DNA of 13,916 nt from Rubrobacter sp. (GCA_016781775.1 JADDPR010000337.1:1-13916); one strand, 5' to 3'; counted from the first letter of the stretch, positions 1-6,821 are shown. Notes: generated from the letters alone by a model not told the origin. Program-made: numbers and translations.

Positions 1-14
1 ATCCCAAGGCACTC

Positions 15-32
15 AGAGCCCCTTCGGGGTCT
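15..32. terminator. Small CCCC-TTC-GGGG hairpin, possible weak terminator
   Basis: AGA(G)CCCC pairs with GGGGTCT across a TTC loop, giving seven pairs with one bulged G. A pyrimidine-rich run follows on the plus strand (33-47), but it is not a clean T tract. It could terminate a plus-strand gene lying left of the window. No gene is visible to assign it to, so the call is weak. Confidence 0.25.
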
Positions 33-424
33 TCCGTCCTTCTTCTACCTCAAGGAAACACGACCCGAGGAGGCCGCTTGCCCACGGCCGTTCGCCCGGT
101 CCGACTCCCCCAACTCGAACGGTGCGGCGGCGACCTGCCAACCCTTCAAGGGAAGAGAGTGTGAAGGCTTCGCGGAAGCTGTACTTGGGGGCTCGGGAGG
201 GGGGATATGGCGAACTGTGGGAAAGGTAGGAGCTCTAAAGATTCGTGCAATAGCACGCGCCCGGAGGGGCAGGAGGGGAGACCCTTGGGGACCTTGGTGA
301 GGAGCCCGTGCTTCGAGGGCTTTGAGGGACGCCTGCTCAGCGTCTTCTCGATCGCACCCGGCTACGCGGAGGGGAGCAGGCAAGAGAGGAGGGTCGTGCG
401 CATGATTTTGAGGGAGGTTCTCGT

Positions 425-450
425 AGCCGATCTACGCCGGTATATCGGCT
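425..450 (-). terminator. Hairpin just downstream of the coiled-coil gene
   Basis: AGCCGAT (425-431) pairs perfectly with ATCGGCT (444-450). After one mismatch, TAC/GTA continues the stem around a GCCG loop. The structure starts about 31 nt beyond the stop of the minus-strand gene at 482. An ACGC/GCGT stem lies between them (about 456-471). No run of T follows on the minus strand, so if this ends transcription it is not a textbook intrinsic terminator. It could equally protect the mRNA 3' end. Confidence 0.35.
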
Positions 451-481
451 CGGCACGCTTCGGGGGGCGTCGAGAGGTGTG

Positions 482-1051
482 TCAGGCGGAGCTGGCGCGC
501 CAGCCTTGTCCGTCCTCACGGTTCTCGTCCGAGTCCTTCTCCTCGACGGGGCGGGTCTCGGCCGGCCTCTGCGGCTTCGTCAGAGCCGGCGAGGAGCTGG
601 TCAACTCCTGGCGAGACTCCCCGACGGAGACCAACGAGTCTTCAAACCAGTTCTCGAGCTGGCCCATAACCCTGTCGCGGTAGACCTCCGAGCCACCTTC
701 GATCTCGCGCGCGTAGCGCTCCGCCCGGTCTAGGGTCTCCGCCGCCCGACGCTGCGAGCGCCGGTACAGTTCCGTATCGAGGACGTTGGTCTCGGCCCGC
801 TCGTGCGCGTCCTCGACGATCCTACGCGCCTCTTCTTCGGCCGCCGCAACGATCGCCGCACACTCCCGGCGTATGGCCTCGGCCTCGGACAACTCTCTCG
901 GCAACGAGCCACGGAGCTCGTCCAACATCACAAGCAAGTCGGCCCTGTCCACGACCGCCCGCCCCCTGCGCATCGGCACGCGAGAAGCATCCTGAACGAT
1001 TGCCTCTAGCTCGTCCAATACTCCGCTGATGTACTCCATTTCCTCTCTCAT
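482..1051 (-). CDS. Coiled-coil DivIVA / ATP-synthase-B-like protein
   Basis: This is a 189-residue, highly charged, mostly helical soluble protein. The N-terminal part has the pattern 'LDELEAIV...RVP...VVDRADLLVMLDELRGSLP' followed by a long Ala/Glu/Arg-rich coiled coil (about residues 70-140), then a polar, probably disordered tail rich in Ser, Glu and Pro. The pattern matches the actinobacterial and Chloroflexi family often annotated as 'ATP synthase F0 subunit B' or 'DivIVA-like'. There is no membrane segment, so it is not a true F0 b subunit, and no other ATP synthase gene is near. A scaffold or cell-division role is only an inference from the coiled coil. The start is uncertain: GTG at 1069, ATG at 1051 and ATG at 1039 are all in frame, and none has an ideally spaced Shine-Dalgarno. 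I chose 1051. It is transcribed alone, with about 900 bp of apparently empty sequence upstream. Confidence 0.75.
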   Translation of the reverse strand: MREEMEYISGVLDELEAIVQDASRVPMRRGRAVVDRADLLVMLDELRGSLPRELSEAEAIRRECAAIVAAAEEEARRIVEDAHERAETNVLDTELYRRSQRRAAETLDRAERYAREIEGGSEVYRDRVMGQLENWFEDSLVSVGESRQELTSSSPALTKPQRPAETRPVEEKDSDENREDGQGWRASSA

Positions 1052-1093
1052 GGCCTCCAACCCTAGCACGGCTCTTGAGGCTACGCTAGCTTT

Positions 1094-1112
1094 TCCGAAA
1101 GTATTTTTCGGA
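1094..1112. promoter_or_regulatory. Palindrome TCCGAAA-N5-TTTCGGA in the leader of the coiled-coil gene
   Basis: This is a perfect 7-bp inverted repeat with a 5-nt centre. AGC/GCT (1088-1090 and 1113-1115) can extend it past a TTT bulge. It lies 43 nt upstream of the chosen start and between that start and the candidate promoter at 1136-1164. It could be a repressor site or an RNA hairpin in the 5' leader. I cannot name the factor. Confidence 0.4.
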
Positions 1113-1135
1113 GCTTAACCTAAAGTCGAGGTCTA

Positions 1136-1164
1136 ATTTTACCTTCGTATCAAGTTTGGTTCTA
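1136..1164 (-). promoter_or_regulatory. Candidate promoter of the coiled-coil gene
   Basis: On the minus strand a -10-like TAAAAT lies at 1141-1136, preceded by a 17-nt spacer and a poor -35 (TAGAAC, 1164-1159). Transcription would begin near 1129 and give a leader of about 78 nt that contains the palindrome. The AT-rich setting in an otherwise GC-rich window supports promoter function, but the -35 matches only three of six positions. Confidence 0.3.
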
Positions 1165-1958
1165 TCTGTGGATGAGGTCACCCTTTGCCGCTCCGCTTTC
1201 CAAAACGTTTGTGGCGTAGATATGGGCTTTTCGAAGGCGCCCTCTCTCGAGCAGTGCGGATTCCCAGGAGGGTGAAGTAGGATGTCAGGTTCAGATCCGC
1301 CCTCAGAATGGTCTCCAGGGGCAATACGATACACCGGTCGCGGACCGGGTCAGGCACTCGCATCAGCGCCCTTCGAGCAGGACCCCAACCGGCTTGCTTG
1401 GGAGGGCTCTTCGTAACATTTTTGCCCCCTCCAGGAGGAGTTCTAGTCGCTCCGAGCGGTCCTACGAGGATCCTGTTTCCGTGATGTCGGTGTAACGTCG
1501 GCGCTTCGGAAGAAGGGCCCGGGTTGCGCTGAGGCTCGACGGCCGGCCCGTCGTGGTAACTCTCGGCGTGTGGTGGGCAAGGAGGAGCGATCTCTCGCGT
1601 GTTGAGAAGGCTCGTGAACTTCCTGGTTGCGTCTTACGGACGAGGGGAGTTCCGCGCTGCCTGGTTCGGGTGCGAGGCTACTGTGCATAGTATTTTTGGC
1701 GGCTCGGATCGCATGTGAGCATCGACCAGCCGGGTTGGTACATGCCGATTGCTACGGGGGATGCACGAAACACGGACAGGATTTTAGGGACGGTATTAGT
1801 GACCGACGCTATCTCGGGGGGACTCGAGCCAAGGTTGGATAAAGATGACAGCTGCATGGTCGAGCGGTACCCGGTCGTTGACGTTCCAGGTTCTGTAGCT
1901 GGGTAGGGCTGTGGGCGGGAGGTTTCGCGGTGAGGTCGCCCGTCGTGGGGTCTCGGTC

Positions 1959-2450
1959 TCAGGAGCCGCGGCTGGTGTAGACGGCGACGCCTATCGCGAC
2001 GAGGGGCTCCAGGATAGCGAACGGGCTGATGTTGCCCTCGAGCAGGCGCGGCGCGACGAACGGCACGAACGCCAGGGCGACCGCGATACCGGCGATGGTC
2101 ATGGCGACGGGACCACCGTTGCGGCCGCCGGCCCGAAGGATGAGCGTCCCGGCCCCGTAGCCCGCCAGGCCACTGAGTATGAGGCTGCCGGCCCCTACCA
2201 GGCCGGTGACGAGGTAGGCGACCGGCAAGCCGAGCAGCACGACCGCGACGCCGGCGAGGAGGCTCCAGAGGATCTGGTTCGGCTTCATTACGCCCGCTCG
2301 GGCGCCCCTGGGAAGCCTGGCGTCTTCGGGGCACTTGATGCCGACTTCGGTCTGCCTCATGCATTCGGTGCAGATGGGCCGGCTGCAGGTCGCGCACGAG
2401 ACGCGCGTCTCCCTCTTGGGGTGCCGGTAGCAGTGCATCGTCTCGGCCAA
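1959..2450 (-). CDS. Zinc-finger (B-box-like) four-TM membrane protein
   Basis: The protein has 163 residues. Residues 6-43 form a cysteine cluster C7-x2-H10-x8-C19-x2-C22-x4-C27-x2-C30-x9-C40. This is the spacing of the B-box-type zinc finger that often precedes rhomboid proteases in Actinobacteria. About four hydrophobic segments follow (near 57-80, 82-101, 113-133 and 142-160). I see no rhomboid GxSG serine motif or catalytic His, so it is a zinc finger on a different small membrane domain, function unknown. The TTG start at 2450 directly follows the hspR TAA, and GGAGGGAG (2464-2457) lies 6 nt upstream, so TTG is preferred to the ATG at 2438. Position and spacing make it the last gene of the dnaK-grpE-dnaJ-hspR operon, presumably heat-induced with it. 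A role in membrane stress or proteostasis is inference only. Confidence 0.8.
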   Translation of the reverse strand: MAETMHCYRHPKRETRVSCATCSRPICTECMRQTEVGIKCPEDARLPRGARAGVMKPNQILWSLLAGVAVVLLGLPVAYLVTGLVGAGSLILSGLAGYGAGTLILRAGGRNGGPVAMTIAGIAVALAFVPFVAPRLLEGNISPFAILEPLVAIGVAVYTSRGS

Positions 2451-2870
2451 TTAGGACTCCCTCCGACGTCGCCTGTCGTCGCGCGAGAGCTCGCTCCTCA
2501 CGACCTCCCCGCGCGGTAACAACATGATCTCACGCTTGTAACTGCGGTGTATCTCCTGGACGGTCGTTCCGTGCTCCATCCTCTGGCGATCGAGCTCGTC
2601 GCGCAACCGCGCGTTCTCGGCTTCCGCCCTCGCGAGCTTCCCCTCGAGGTCCAAGACCTTCCTGACGCCCGCGAGGTTCATCCCCATCTCCTGGGTGAGC
2701 TTCTGTATATATCTCCCGAGCTCCACGTCCTCCTGCGAGTAGAGCCGGGTGTTCTTGATGCTCTTGCGCGGCCGGAGCAGGCCCTTCTGCTCGTACATCC
2801 GCAGGGTCTGCGGATGTACCCCGATCAACTCGGCCGCTACCCCTATCATGAATACGGGCCGCCTGCGCAT
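2451..2870 (-). CDS. hspR: HspR, MerR-family heat-shock repressor
   Basis: The protein has 139 residues. The N-terminal winged-helix DNA-binding region (about 6-75) carries the MerR/HspR pattern 'AAELIGVHPQTLRMYEQKGL', then 'NTRLYSQEDVE' and 'GMNLAGVRKVLDLE'. A coiled coil for dimerisation follows (about 75-110), then a basic tail ending in an Arg run. In Streptomyces and Mycobacterium, HspR binds HAIR sites upstream of dnaK with DnaK as co-repressor, so that free DnaK keeps the operon silent and heat damage releases it. The same loop is likely here: the gene is in the dnaK operon, and a HAIR-like site overlaps the dnaK promoter. The gene begins 3 nt after the dnaJ stop, with a GGAGGAGG about 11 nt upstream inside dnaJ. 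Length and motifs are complete. Confidence 0.95.
   Translation of the reverse strand: MRRRPVFMIGVAAELIGVHPQTLRMYEQKGLLRPRKSIKNTRLYSQEDVELGRYIQKLTQEMGMNLAGVRKVLDLEGKLARAEAENARLRDELDRQRMEHGTTVQEIHRSYKREIMLLPRGEVVRSELSRDDRRRRRES
2457..2464 (-). promoter_or_regulatory. Ribosome binding site deciding a TTG start
   Basis: GGAGGGAG lies inside the 3' end of hspR, 6 nt before TTG 2450. It supports the TTG start of the zinc-finger membrane protein and its translational coupling to hspR. Confidence 0.6.
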
Positions 2871-2873
2871 GCT

Positions 2874-4010
2874 CTACGAAGCCTCCTCCGCCTCGCGCGA
2901 AAGGCGCAAGAGCTCCCCGCGCACGTCCTCGTCCCTCTCGTCCGCGAGGGCCTCGAGGATCTCCTTCTCCCTCCTCGTGAGCGTCTTCGGCACCACGATG
3001 CGCGCCCGCACGACGAGGTCCCCCGGCTCCCCGCCCCGAGATCGCGAAGACCCAATCTTCGGGGCGCCGGCCCCGCGGACCCGGAAGCGCTTGCCGTCCT
3101 GAGTCCCGGCCGGAAGCTTCAGCCTCAACGTCCCCCCCGAGGGCCTCGGAACCTCGATCTCCGCCCCGAGCGCCGCCTCGACGAAGCTCACCGGGGCCTC
3201 GACGACGAAGTCGTCCCCGCGCCGCTCGAAGACGGGATGCTCCTCGACCTGCGTGGTCACGTAGAGGTCGCCCGGAGGACCTCCCTTCTTCCCGGCGCTC
3301 CCCCTGCCGGCGAGGCGCACCCTCGTACCGTTCTTGGCCCCTGCCGGGATCCGGACCGTGACCTGCCTGTTCTTCCGAAGACGACCACCCCCGGCGCAGC
3401 GGGGACACGGCTTCTCGACGATCGTCCCCTCTCCCCCACACCGCCCGCACGGCTCCGACAACGCGAAGAACCCCTGATCCCGGCTCTTCACCCCGCGCCC
3501 GGCGCACTCCGGACACGGACGGGGCGCGGTGCCCGGAGCCGCGCCCGTCCCCCGGCAATCCTCGCAGGCCTCCTCCACCGGGGCCGACACCCGCGTCGTC
3601 GCACCCTCCAACGCCTCTTTGAACTTGAGGTTTACGGTAACTGTTACGTCGTCGCCCCGAACCGCCTGGGGCCTACCGCGCGCGCCACCCCTGGCACCGC
3701 CGAAGACGTCTCCGAAGCTGCCGAAGAGGTCCGAGAGGTCGCCGAAGTCGCGGGGGTTGCCGCCGTAGGTCCCCTGCGGCGACTGGCCGAAGAAGGACCG
3801 GGGTCCCTCGTCGTATTCGCGCCGTTTCTCGGGGTTCGAGAGGACTTCGTAGGCGTGCTGAATCTCCTTGAAGCGCTCCTCCGCCGCCTTATCGTTGGGG
3901 TTGGCGTCGGGGTGGTAGTTGCGCGCGAGCCTCCGGTAAGCGCGCCGGATCTCCTCCCGCGTCGCCCCCTTCGAGACCTCCAGCACCCCGTATAAATCCC
4001 CAACGGCCAT
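2874..4010 (-). CDS. dnaJ: Chaperone protein DnaJ (Hsp40)
   Basis: The protein has 378 residues, the usual DnaJ length, with all domains present. The J-domain (about 5-70) has its HPD motif in 'NYHPDANPND', which stimulates DnaK ATPase. A Gly/Phe-rich linker follows (about 73-110). The zinc-binding region has four CxxCxGxG repeats (CEDCRGTG, CPECAGRG, CGRCGGEG, CPRCAGGG). Two beta-rich C-terminal substrate-binding domains and a short acidic-helical tail complete it. It delivers unfolded clients to DnaK in the cytoplasm. The ATG at 4010 is only 2 nt after the grpE stop and has a weak Shine-Dalgarno, so translation is probably coupled to grpE. Location within the dnaK operon matches the DnaJ1 type of Actinobacteria; any second copy would lie elsewhere. 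Confidence 0.97.
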   Translation of the reverse strand: MAVGDLYGVLEVSKGATREEIRRAYRRLARNYHPDANPNDKAAEERFKEIQHAYEVLSNPEKRREYDEGPRSFFGQSPQGTYGGNPRDFGDLSDLFGSFGDVFGGARGGARGRPQAVRGDDVTVTVNLKFKEALEGATTRVSAPVEEACEDCRGTGAAPGTAPRPCPECAGRGVKSRDQGFFALSEPCGRCGGEGTIVEKPCPRCAGGGRLRKNRQVTVRIPAGAKNGTRVRLAGRGSAGKKGGPPGDLYVTTQVEEHPVFERRGDDFVVEAPVSFVEAALGAEIEVPRPSGGTLRLKLPAGTQDGKRFRVRGAGAPKIGSSRSRGGEPGDLVVRARIVVPKTLTRREKEILEALADERDEDVRGELLRLSREAEEAS

Positions 4011-4012
4011 AT

Positions 4013-4687
4013 CTAAACCTGTTTCGCAACTATAACCTTGGCGGGGCGGATCGCCCTGCCGTTCAACGTGTAGCCCCGCTCGAGGGTCTGGATGATCGTG
4101 TCCTCCTCGTGCTCGTCGGAGGGCTGGCCCATGACCGCCTCGTGGACGGCCGGGTCGAAGCTCTCGCCGTCCGAGTCAACGGGGGCGAGGCCCTGTCCGG
4201 CGAGGACGGAGACGAGGCCCTCGCGCGTGGCGCGCACGCCCTCGCGGACGTCGCCCTCGGCGGCGAGGGCGCGGTCGAGGTTGTCGAGCACGGGCAGGAG
4301 CTCGCGCACAAGCCCCTCGGAGGCGGACTGCACGAGGCGGACCCGGTCCCTCTCCATCCGCTTCCTCGCGTTCTCCATCTCGGCCTTCATGCGGCGCATG
4401 TCGTCGAGGTATGCGTCGCGCTCGCGGCGGGCAGTCTCGAGCTCGGCCGCGAGCGCGATGATCTCCTCACGCTCGGCGATTATCTCTTCGCGCGCGAGCT
4501 CGACCTCTTCCTCGGGATCCGCCTCCGGCGCTTCCTCGAAGGCCTCGTCGTCGAGCTCCGGCACGACGCCGGGGTCCTCGGAGCCCCCGACCTCTGTCGG
4601 CTCGGAAGCCAGGTCTGACGCCTCCGTCCGCGCGTCCTCCTCGCGGGGGGCCTCCCCGTCCGGACGGCGCTCCTCTTCGTTGCTCAA
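4013..4687 (-). CDS. grpE: GrpE, nucleotide exchange factor of DnaK
   Basis: The protein has 224 residues. An acidic, disordered N-terminus (about 1-70, rich in Glu, Asp and Pro) precedes the long dimerisation coiled coil (about 70-125, including 'KAEMENARKRMERDR') and the C-terminal beta domain with the GrpE signature around 'HEAVMGQPSDEHEEDTI' and 'LERGYTLNGRAIRPAKVIV'. GrpE opens the DnaK nucleotide pocket and releases ADP. The start is TTG at 4687: no other start lies in frame nearby, and AGGAGGT (4705-4699) is 11 nt upstream, slightly far. It follows dnaK by 78 nt containing a strong hairpin, and dnaJ begins 2 nt after its stop. Confidence 0.95.
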   Translation of the reverse strand: MSNEEERRPDGEAPREEDARTEASDLASEPTEVGGSEDPGVVPELDDEAFEEAPEADPEEEVELAREEIIAEREEIIALAAELETARRERDAYLDDMRRMKAEMENARKRMERDRVRLVQSASEGLVRELLPVLDNLDRALAAEGDVREGVRATREGLVSVLAGQGLAPVDSDGESFDPAVHEAVMGQPSDEHEEDTIIQTLERGYTLNGRAIRPAKVIVAKQV

Positions 4688-4714
4688 AGCTTGCCTACAC
4701 CTCCTGGGCTACAG

Positions 4715-4750
4715 GTGGAGGCGCGGGACACCGTAGCCCCGCGCCTCCGC
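4715..4750 (-). other. Strong GC hairpin between dnaK and grpE
   Basis: GGAGGCGCGGG (4717-4727) pairs perfectly with CCCGCGCCTCC (4738-4748): 11 GC-rich pairs around a 10-nt loop, extendable by a G-T and a G-C pair. It begins 15 nt past the dnaK stop and ends about 9 nt before the grpE Shine-Dalgarno. No T run follows in the direction of transcription, so it is not a normal intrinsic terminator. It may stabilise the 3' end of a processed dnaK message or reduce read-through, giving more DnaK than GrpE. Confidence 0.6.
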
Positions 4751-4765
4751 CCCCTTACGAGGTAC

Positions 4766-6664
4766 TTACCTCTTGCCTTCGTCGTTCTCGTCGTCGATGA
4801 TCTCGGCGTCCTCGACCACGTCGTCCTCCGGGCCGTCGGCGGTCGCCGAGGCCTGGCTCCCCTGGGCGTTCTGGTAGAGCACCTCGGAGAGCTTGTGGGA
4901 GGCGGTCAGGAGGGCCTCCTGCTTCTGCTTGATCTGCTCAACGTCGTCGCCGGCGAGGGCCTCCTTGGTCTCCTTGATGGCGTCCTCGATCTCGCTCCGT
5001 GTAGCGGCGTCGACCTTGCCGTCGACGTCCTTGAGAGAGCGCTCGATGGAGTAGACCAGGTTGTCCGTGTTGTTGCGGACGTCGGCCTCCTCCTTGCGGC
5101 GGCGGTCCTCCTCGGCGTGCGCCTCGGCGTCGCGGACCATCTGCTCGATGTCTCTATCGTCGAGGCCACTGGAGGCGGTGATGGTGATCCGCTGCTCCTT
5201 GCCCGTGCCGAGGTCCTTGGCGCCAACGTTGACGATACCGTTCGCGTCGATGTCGAACGTCACCTCGATCTGCGGGACGCCCCTGGGGGCCGGCGGGAGG
5301 CCAACGAGCTGGAAGTTGCCGATCAGCTTGTTGTAAGCCGCGATCTCGCGCTCGCCCTGGTACACCTTGATCTCGACCGAGCCCTGGTTGTCGTCGGCGG
5401 TCGTAAAGACCTCGCTCTTGCGCGTCGGGATCGTGGTGTTCCGCTCGATGAGCTTCGTCATCACGCCGCCCTTGGTCTCGATGCCCAGGGAGAGCGGGGT
5501 CACGTCGAGGAGCAGGACGTCCTTGACCTCGCCCGCGAGGACACCGGCCTGGATGGCGGCGCCGATCGCGACGACCTCGTCCGGGTTGATGCCCCTGTTC
5601 GGCTCCTTGCCCGTGATCTCCTTGACCTTCTCCTGAATGGCCGGGATGCGCGTCGAACCACCGACGAGGATAATCTGGTCGATCCCGCCGCCCTCGAGCC
5701 CCGCGTCGCGGATGGCCTGGCGCACCGGGCCGGCCGTCGCCTCGACGAGGTCTGCGGTCAGGTTGTTGAACTGCGCCCGCGTGAGCGTCAGGTCGAGGTG
5801 CTTCGGGCCGTTGGCGTCGGCCGTGATAAACGGAAGGTTGATGGAGGTGCTCGTCGTCGAGGAGAGCTCCCTCTTCGCCTTCTCGGCCGCCTCGACGAGG
5901 CGCTGGGTCGCCATCTTGTCCTTGGAGAGGTCTATGCCCGAGTCCTTCTTGAACTCGGAGACGATCCACTCGACGACCTTCTGGTCGAAGTCGTCGCCGC
6001 CGAGGTGGTTGTTCCCGCTCGTCGCCTTGACCTCGAAGACGCCCTCGCCGAGCTCCAAGATGGAGACGTCGAACGTACCACCACCGAGGTCGAAGACGAG
6101 GATGGTCTGCTCGTTCTCCTTGTCGAGGCCGTAGGCGAGCGCCGCCGCCGTCGGCTCGTTGATGATCCGCTTGACGTTGAGGCCCGCGATCCTGCCGGCG
6201 TCCTTCGTCGCCTGGCGCTGCGCGTCCTCGAAGTAGGCCGGCACGGTGATGACGGCCTCGGTGACCTCCTCGCCCAGGTACTCCTCGGCGTCCCTCTTGA
6301 GCTTCTGCAGGATCATCGCGGAGATCTCGGCCGGAGAGTAATCCTTCTCGCCGGTCCGCACGCGCACGTCGCCGCCCGGCCCGTCGATCACCTCGTAGCC
6401 CACAGTCCCGACCTCGCCCGCGATCTCCCTGAACCTGCGGCCCATAAAGCGCTTCACCGAGTAGACGGTACGGTCCGGGTTGGTAACGGCCTGACGGCGA
6501 GCGAGCTGGCCTACCAGCCGGTCCCCGCTCTTGCGGTCGAACGCCACGACCGAAGGCGTCGTCCGTTCGCCCTCGGAGTTGGTGATGACGACCGGATCAC
6601 CACCCTCCAATACCGCGACACAACTGTTCGTCGTGCCGAGGTCTATGCCAATGCTCTTGCCCAT
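4766..6664 (-). CDS. dnaK: Chaperone protein DnaK (Hsp70)
   Basis: The protein has 632 residues, full length for actinobacterial DnaK. The N-terminal ATPase domain shows 'GIDLGTTNSCVAV' (phosphate 1), 'NEPTAAALAYG', 'FDLGGGTFDVSIL' (phosphate 2) and 'VGGSTRIP' (adenosine). The linker 'DVLLLDVTPLSLGIET' leads into the peptide-binding domain, then the helical lid and an acidic tail ending in 'DAEIIDDENDEGKR'. It binds exposed hydrophobic peptides in an ATP cycle with DnaJ and GrpE, and in HspR systems also serves as co-repressor. The ATG at 6664 has GAGGAGA (6675-6669) just upstream. It is the first gene of the operon, with its own promoter at 6708-6736 in the region shared with the divergent response-regulator gene. 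Confidence 0.98.
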   Translation of the reverse strand: MGKSIGIDLGTTNSCVAVLEGGDPVVITNSEGERTTPSVVAFDRKSGDRLVGQLARRQAVTNPDRTVYSVKRFMGRRFREIAGEVGTVGYEVIDGPGGDVRVRTGEKDYSPAEISAMILQKLKRDAEEYLGEEVTEAVITVPAYFEDAQRQATKDAGRIAGLNVKRIINEPTAAALAYGLDKENEQTILVFDLGGGTFDVSILELGEGVFEVKATSGNNHLGGDDFDQKVVEWIVSEFKKDSGIDLSKDKMATQRLVEAAEKAKRELSSTTSTSINLPFITADANGPKHLDLTLTRAQFNNLTADLVEATAGPVRQAIRDAGLEGGGIDQIILVGGSTRIPAIQEKVKEITGKEPNRGINPDEVVAIGAAIQAGVLAGEVKDVLLLDVTPLSLGIETKGGVMTKLIERNTTIPTRKSEVFTTADDNQGSVEIKVYQGEREIAAYNKLIGNFQLVGLPPAPRGVPQIEVTFDIDANGIVNVGAKDLGTGKEQRITITASSGLDDRDIEQMVRDAEAHAEEDRRRKEEADVRNNTDNLVYSIERSLKDVDGKVDAATRSEIEDAIKETKEALAGDDVEQIKQKQEALLTASHKLSEVLYQNAQGSQASATADGPEDDVVEDAEIIDDENDEGKR

Positions 6665-6707
6665 GCGGTCTCCTCGAAAAATCTCGCTAATGTTTTAAAG
6701 CATGAGC

Positions 6708-6736
6708 AGTATAAAATCTTAGTATGCCGTATTCAA
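6708..6736 (-). promoter_or_regulatory. dnaK promoter
   Basis: On the minus strand -35 TTGAAT (6736-6731), a 17-nt spacer and -10 TATACT (6713-6708) make a strong sigma-A-type promoter. Transcription would start near 6701, giving a leader of about 37 nt before the ATG at 6664. The HAIR-like sequence at 6718-6737 covers the -35 and most of the spacer, where a bound repressor would block RNA polymerase. Confidence 0.7.
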
Positions 6737-6737
6737 G
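6718..6737 (-). promoter_or_regulatory. HAIR-like HspR operator, degenerate
   Basis: The HAIR consensus is CTTGAGT-N7-ACTCAAG. On the minus strand this site reads CTTGAAT-N7-ACTAAG: the left arm matches at six of seven bases, and the right arm matches if one C is missing. Its place over the dnaK -35 and the presence of hspR in the operon support the reading. The degeneracy keeps confidence moderate. Confidence 0.5.
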
Positions 6738-6758
6738 TTTGCCTGCGGCCCCTCGGAG

Positions 6759-6764
6759 TATAAT
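6759..6764 (+). promoter_or_regulatory. -10 box of the response-regulator operon
   Basis: A perfect TATAAT lies 57 nt before the TTG start at 6822, so transcription would begin near 6771 with a leader of about 50 nt. No good -35 is found at 16-18 nt (GTTTGC or AGTTTG), which suggests the promoter may need an activator. The upstream bases run into the dnaK -35/HAIR-like site. Confidence 0.5.
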
Positions 6765-6821
6765 GTTCCGGCGATTCCTGACGGGTCGTGAGGCCGGAGT
6801 TCTGGGAGGACCTGAGGGGTT

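Larger units (their letters stand above)
1..481. other. Stretch with no supported gene
   Basis: No reading frame here looks like a protein. The two longest open frames (a TTG-started minus frame at 45-383 and a plus frame from 207 that runs into the neighbouring gene) are rich in Arg, Pro and Ser, lack a convincing ribosome binding site and resemble nothing I recognise. There is no tRNA T-loop, tmRNA or RNase P signature. Two small hairpins can be seen, near 15-32 and 425-450, and are listed separately. The stretch probably holds the downstream region of the minus-strand gene at 482-1051 and the flank of a gene outside the window. Confidence 0.5.
1052..1958. other. Long gap without a supported gene
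   Basis: About 900 bp separate the zinc-finger protein gene from the coiled-coil gene. Reading frames of 60-82 codons occur on both strands, but none has a good ribosome binding site or a recognisable protein. The long minus frame over 1678-2397 is a shadow of the zinc-finger gene in its upper part. The first part (about 1086-1215) is clearly AT-richer than the surroundings and holds a palindrome and a candidate promoter. Around 1676-1696 an imperfect palindrome (TACTGTGCATAGTA) is followed by TTTTT. The rest shows no tRNA or recognised RNA. It may hold an unrecognised RNA or a decayed gene. Confidence 0.5.

Noticed and set aside
660..760. End of the plus-strand frame from 207 and a further plus frame to 733
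   Set aside because: These overlap the coiled-coil gene on the opposite strand, whose heptad-like pattern and composition are far more protein-like.
1073..1079. CTTGAGG as a second HAIR site
   Set aside because: Only one arm is present; no ACTCAAG-like arm follows at the required spacing.
1676..1696. Imperfect palindrome TACTGTGCATAGTA followed by TTTTT as a terminator
   Set aside because: The stem would be short and AT-rich, and no plus-strand gene precedes it.
1678..2397. 239-codon minus-strand frame
   Set aside because: Its upper part is another frame of the zinc-finger membrane gene, and its lower part has no recognisable protein content or ribosome binding site.
2547..3995. 482-codon plus-strand frame antisense to dnaJ and hspR
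   Set aside because: It spans two real genes on the opposite strand, is rich in Arg, Pro and Leu, and has no domain.
4691..6763. 690-codon plus-strand frame antisense to dnaK
   Set aside because: Long open frames opposite hsp70 genes are a known effect of codon bias in GC-rich genes. The dnaK protein on the other strand is complete and conserved, and this frame resembles no protein.
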